The translations under genes and the position numbers were made by a program. A stretch of DNA of 64,000 nt from Bacteroidetes bacterium 43-93 (GTDB lineage: Bacteria; Bacteroidota; Bacteroidia; Chitinophagales; Chitinophagaceae): contig MKUO01000004.1 of assembly GCA_001897855.1 (NCBI GenBank), forward strand, positions 62,001-126,000. Direction: 5' to 3'. Every line of letters begins with the position of its first letter. The first letter of the stretch is position 1. Under the pieces are notes generated by a model, which worked only from the letters and a program-made list of their open reading frames with translations, was not told the origin of the DNA and did not search any database. This document shows, piece by piece, positions 61,053-64,000 of the stretch.

Positions 61053-62138
61053 ATGAGGAGGATCATGCTATTAATAGCTTTGCTACTGCCAATACACGCT
61101 TATTGCCAGCATCTGAAGCCCGGATTTGACAAAGAAGAATATATAGAGTTGCTCAAAATAGCCCATCTGCAACATGTAGATATATCGTTTTTCGATACCA
61201 GCAAACTGCCTGCACCGGCACATAGTAAATTGGTGTACCGTTCGCCTGTTATGGGATTGGAAAACATCTGGGACCTGTGGATGAAGGATGGAAATACCGG
61301 TGTCATTAGCGTCCGGGGAACAACTGCATCGCAGGTAAGCTGGCTCGCCAATTTTTATGCAGCTATGGTTCCGGCAACCGGGCAATTGAAACTGGACCAT
61401 AACTATACATTCACTTATTCCCTGTCAGATAATCCACGTGCAGCAGTGCATGTAGGTTGGCTGCTGGCAATGGGATATCTATCGAGGGATATACTGCCGC
61501 GCATCGATTCCTGCTACAAATCAGGCATTCGTGATTTTATTGTAACAGGTCACAGCCAGGGTGCAGGCATCAGCTTTTTGCTTACCTCTTACCTGTATGA
61601 CCTGCAGGCTAAAGGACGCATGCCCGCGGATATACGGTTCAAAACTTATTGTAGTGCGGCACCTAAGCCGGGCAATTTGTATTACGCCTACAGTTACGAG
61701 CATACAACAAATGGTGGCTGGGCATATACCGTTGTAAATTCTGCGGATTGGGTGCCGGAAACACCCGTATCGGTGCAGACAGTAAACGATCTGAATAATA
61801 CCAATGCCTTCAAAATGGCGCCGAAGCTCATAAAGCAACAAAAGTTCCCTAAAAACCTGGTGATGCGTCATATCTACAACAGGTTGAGTAAACCGTCGTT
61901 GAAGGCGCAGCGGAACTATGAAAAATACCTTGGCAGGATGGTTTCTAAAATGGTGAAGAAACAGCTAAAGGGATTCGAAGCGCCGAACTATTATAGTAGT
62001 GATAATTATGTAAGGACAGGGAATACAATTGTATTGTATGCTGATAGCGAATATTTTAAAAAATACCCGGATAATACATCTAATATATGGATACACCATT
62101 TCATAGGTCCATACCTGTTCCTGGCTGAAAAGCTATAA
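61053..62138 (+). CDS. Secreted class-3 lipase family protein
   Basis: Start at ATG 61053 (the frame is open from a TTG at 61032); this gives a signal peptide (MRRIMLLIALLLPIHAYCQ). 361 residues. Catalytic Ser168 in TGHSQGAGISF, the oxyanion loop VISVRGT, and the Asp in NSADWVPETP of the class-3 lipase fold. The C-terminal domain (about 260-355) is basic and helical. The family hydrolyses acylglycerols or phospholipids; the substrate is unknown. Confidence 0.85.
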   Translation: MRRIMLLIALLLPIHAYCQHLKPGFDKEEYIELLKIAHLQHVDISFFDTSKLPAPAHSKLVYRSPVMGLENIWDLWMKDGNTGVISVRGTTASQVSWLANFYAAMVPATGQLKLDHNYTFTYSLSDNPRAAVHVGWLLAMGYLSRDILPRIDSCYKSGIRDFIVTGHSQGAGISFLLTSYLYDLQAKGRMPADIRFKTYCSAAPKPGNLYYAYSYEHTTNGGWAYTVVNSADWVPETPVSVQTVNDLNNTNAFKMAPKLIKQQKFPKNLVMRHIYNRLSKPSLKAQRNYEKYLGRMVSKMVKKQLKGFEAPNYYSSDNYVRTGNTIVLYADSEYFKKYPDNTSNIWIHHFIGPYLFLAEKL

Positions 62139-62162
62139 TTTATAAATAACCGGTATGTGCAG

Positions 62163-62609
62163 TTAATTTTTTTTACCGTTAATAAATGCCTGGTATAAAA
62201 CGAAGCCACCTGAACCACCCCTGTAGGTACGACATGACAATGTTGCGCTATCTGACGGAGGGAAATAATGAAATTCAGTAAACGCATCATGCGGGTCGCC
62301 GGATGTATGCTGTTCGTTTGCTTTAGTATATCTGAGTATGCCATGTGATATGGGATAGTTGTCTACCGAAACACGAATTGTTGAGTCATCCAGCTTTGTA
62401 ACTGTCATCACCCCAGCATATGTTGAGTCCGAAATGGTAGGCGGGCCTCCTACAGAAATTTCTGTATCTACCACTATGTTACAATTATAGGTGCCAATAA
62501 TACTATCAACAGGCAGCGGTTTTTTGATGGCAATTGCTGTGTCCGTCGTTTGGTTTTTATGGCATGAAATCAATATCAGGGCACAAACAATGTAAAGCAT
62601 AGCTTTCAT
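62163..62609 (-). CDS. Lipoprotein paralogue with GGxGG motif
   Basis: 148 residues. Lipobox Cys16 (LISC), a small beta-rich domain starting DSIIGTYNCNIVVD and ending SCRTYRGGSGGFVLYQAFINGKKN. It mirrors the protein at 25827-26291 in length, lipobox, the DSIxG-x-Y start, the GG-x-GG turn and the GKK tail, so the pair arose by duplication. Unrelated neighbours on both sides; function unknown. Confidence 0.72.
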   Translation of the reverse strand: MKAMLYIVCALILISCHKNQTTDTAIAIKKPLPVDSIIGTYNCNIVVDTEISVGGPPTISDSTYAGVMTVTKLDDSTIRVSVDNYPISHGILRYTKANEQHTSGDPHDAFTEFHYFPPSDSATLSCRTYRGGSGGFVLYQAFINGKKN

Positions 62610-62683
62610 AAACGGGAGTTGGTGATACCAAAATAGATAAATAATCGTATGTATTCGTCGTGCGAATGTAATAAGTGTGTGCC

Positions 62684-62691
62684 TATCTTTG
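62684..62691 (+). promoter_or_regulatory. Candidate -7 box of the C45-type hydrolase gene
   Basis: TATCTTTG is an exact match to TAnnTTTG, ending 5 bp before the ATG at 62697, which implies a leaderless or near-leaderless mRNA. Confidence 0.4.
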
Positions 62692-62696
62692 CATAC

Positions 62697-64000
62697 ATGA
62701 GGTTTTTGAAGTGGGTATTAAAATGCCTGGCAATATTCATAGGCATCCTGCTGTTGATTCTTATAGTATTTAGCGCTTACGTTTATAGTGTTTCTGATGA
62801 TATACAGCCACCAAAGGTTGCAGATACTTCTGCGTTTGCGCTGAAAAAGCAACATGTAGAAGGCAGCTTGTACACCATAGGCGATAACTGGATCCGCAAA
62901 AACGAATTTGGGCTTTATGAAATGTATGTGTCCGGAAAGCCTTTTGAGCGGGGCGTAAAGAATGGGAGACTATCGCAACAGCAGATCGTAGACCAGGAAA
63001 TAGCATTTACCCAGCAAATAAAGCAAATGATTCCCTCCCCGGGATACCTGAAGTTCCTGAAGTACATAGTAGGCTTTATGAACAGGGACCTGCCAGACCA
63101 TGTAACGGAAGAGTATAAAGAAGAGATCTATGGCATCTCCCATGCTGCAGCAGATTCTTTCAACTGGATAGGCAACAATTATGCACGCATATTGAACTAT
63201 CATGCCGCGCATGATATCGGGCACGCTTTACAGAACCTGATGCTCGTAGGGTGTACATCGTTCGGTGCCTGGGATACCAAAACTGCCGATGGATCCATGC
63301 TTTTAGGACGGAACTTTGACTTTTGGGTGGGAGATAAGTTTGCAGAAGAGAAGATCGTAGCTTTCTATAACCCTGACCAGGGGCATAAATTCATGTTCGT
63401 TACCTGGGGCGGCTTTACCGGTGTGGTGTCTGGTATGAATGACAAAGGGCTTACGGTAACTATCAACGCAGCACGTTCCGATATCCCATTTAGTGCCTGC
63501 ACCCCTGTTTCTTTGGTGGCACGCGAAGTGCTGCAATATGCAGGTAATATTAAAGAGGCCATTGCTATTGCGAAAAAAAGGAAAATGTTTGTAAGCGAGA
63601 GCTTTTTAGTAGGCAGCGCAGCAGATCATAAAGCTGTAATCATTGAGAAAACACCGAAGCAACTAGCGATCTACGACCCGAATAAGGATAATATTGAATG
63701 CACCAACCACTATCAGAGTAAAGAGTTTGAAACCCAAAAGCTGAATATAGAGCAAAAGGCTACCAGCGCTTCTGTGTATCGGTACCAGAGGTTGCAGGAA
63801 TTAATGCAGCAGAACTATCCGCTGACGCCACAGAAGGTTGCCAATATACTGCGCGACAGGCGCGGCCTTGGCAATACAGATATAGGTGAGGGTAATGAAA
63901 AAGCAGTGAACCAGATGATAGCGCATCACTCGGTAATATTTCAGCCTGATAGCCTGCGCATGTGGGTGAGCACTTCTCCCTGGCAATTGGGCACCTATGT
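62697..64000 (+). CDS. C45-type (acyl-CoA:6-APA acyltransferase-like) hydrolase, 3' end outside the window
   Basis: 434 codons visible, open at the window edge. One N-terminal membrane helix (about 7-30). The Ntn-type segment LMLVGCTSFGAWD with C186 as likely nucleophile after processing matches the C45/PF03417 family. It continues ADGSMLLGRNFDFWVGD, FMFVTWGGFTGVVSGMNDKGLTVTINAARS and a helical end. The family acts on amide bonds, for example conjugated acyl amino acids or penicillins; the substrate is unknown. Confidence 0.85.
   Translation, partial: MRFLKWVLKCLAIFIGILLLILIVFSAYVYSVSDDIQPPKVADTSAFALKKQHVEGSLYTIGDNWIRKNEFGLYEMYVSGKPFERGVKNGRLSQQQIVDQEIAFTQQIKQMIPSPGYLKFLKYIVGFMNRDLPDHVTEEYKEEIYGISHAAADSFNWIGNNYARILNYHAAHDIGHALQNLMLVGCTSFGAWDTKTADGSMLLGRNFDFWVGDKFAEEKIVAFYNPDQGHKFMFVTWGGFTGVVSGMNDKGLTVTINAARSDIPFSACTPVSLVAREVLQYAGNIKEAIAIAKKRKMFVSESFLVGSAADHKAVIIEKTPKQLAIYDPNKDNIECTNHYQSKEFETQKLNIEQKATSASVYRYQRLQELMQQNYPLTPQKVANILRDRRGLGNTDIGEGNEKAVNQMIAHHSVIFQPDSLRMWVSTSPWQLGTY

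Overview
The window looks like a chromosomal segment of a Bacteroidota bacterium, most likely close to Chitinophagaceae. Clade-typical features are an LpxC-FabZ fusion, a GldA-type ABC ATPase, a TonB-dependent receptor with an N-terminal carboxypeptidase-regulatory-like domain, many lipoproteins and beta-barrel proteins, the futalosine menaquinone enzyme MqnA, -7 boxes of the TAnnTTTG type, and almost no Shine-Dalgarno sequences. Most of the window is ordinary, densely packed housekeeping DNA. No rRNA, tRNA, CRISPR array, prophage or intact insertion sequence was recognised.

Region 1-5600 is an AT-rich accessory island. It holds a truncated secreted protein, a divergent HxlR regulator/SDR oxidoreductase pair, a small membrane protein, and an unassigned operon (3600-5494). 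Three same-strand copies of a structured repeat of about 210 bp separate these units. The first operon gene is split over two frames at a T TTT TTA heptamer. The break falls between cysteine pairs of a likely zinc site, just after a motif resembling PD-(D/E)xK nucleases. The second gene encodes a coiled-coil protein. This is the best candidate for an undescribed gene system.

Region 5600-20090 holds a DltE-like SDR, QueD (behind ten helically phased copies of a GGTTAGCAAA-like decamer), an aminotransferase/RfbC pair for nucleotide-sugar synthesis, beta-barrel and OmpA-like proteins, GldA, secreted MsrB, a TonB-dependent receptor, a lytic transglycosylase, a penicillin-acylase-family enzyme and a CDF metal exporter.

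Region 20090-20813 is the most striking non-coding stretch. Three blocks built from GTCCA, GCTCCA and GTCCCA units (A-B-C) are mirrored by C'-B'-A' around a dead EF-Tu-like gene fragment.

Region 20814-36503 carries RNase H, MqnA, an HMG-CoA-lyase-like enzyme, PanB, YggS, an MFS carrier, the lipid A operon lpxD-lpxC/fabZ-lpxA with an ABC ATPase, an HD phosphohydrolase, a class A penicillin-binding protein and a membrane transglutaminase-like protein: mainly envelope assembly and cofactors.

Region 36733-64000 carries 3-hydroxyacyl-CoA dehydrogenase, an EGF-like lipoprotein, ThiL, an inositol-monophosphatase-family enzyme, a TolC-family protein, ClpB, two transporter-type proteins, a phosphoribosyltransferase, isoaspartyl peptidase, a DoxX-like protein, a lipid-anchored truncated-globin-like protein, a DarA/DarB-like dialkylresorcinol pair, an HtrA protease, efp-accB-accC, HutI, a lipase and a truncated C45-type hydrolase. 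The EF-P carries Arg at position 32 and not the usual PGKG lysine loop. Several intergenic spacers hold phased short tandem arrays (decamers and heptamers), which may be a trait of this genome.
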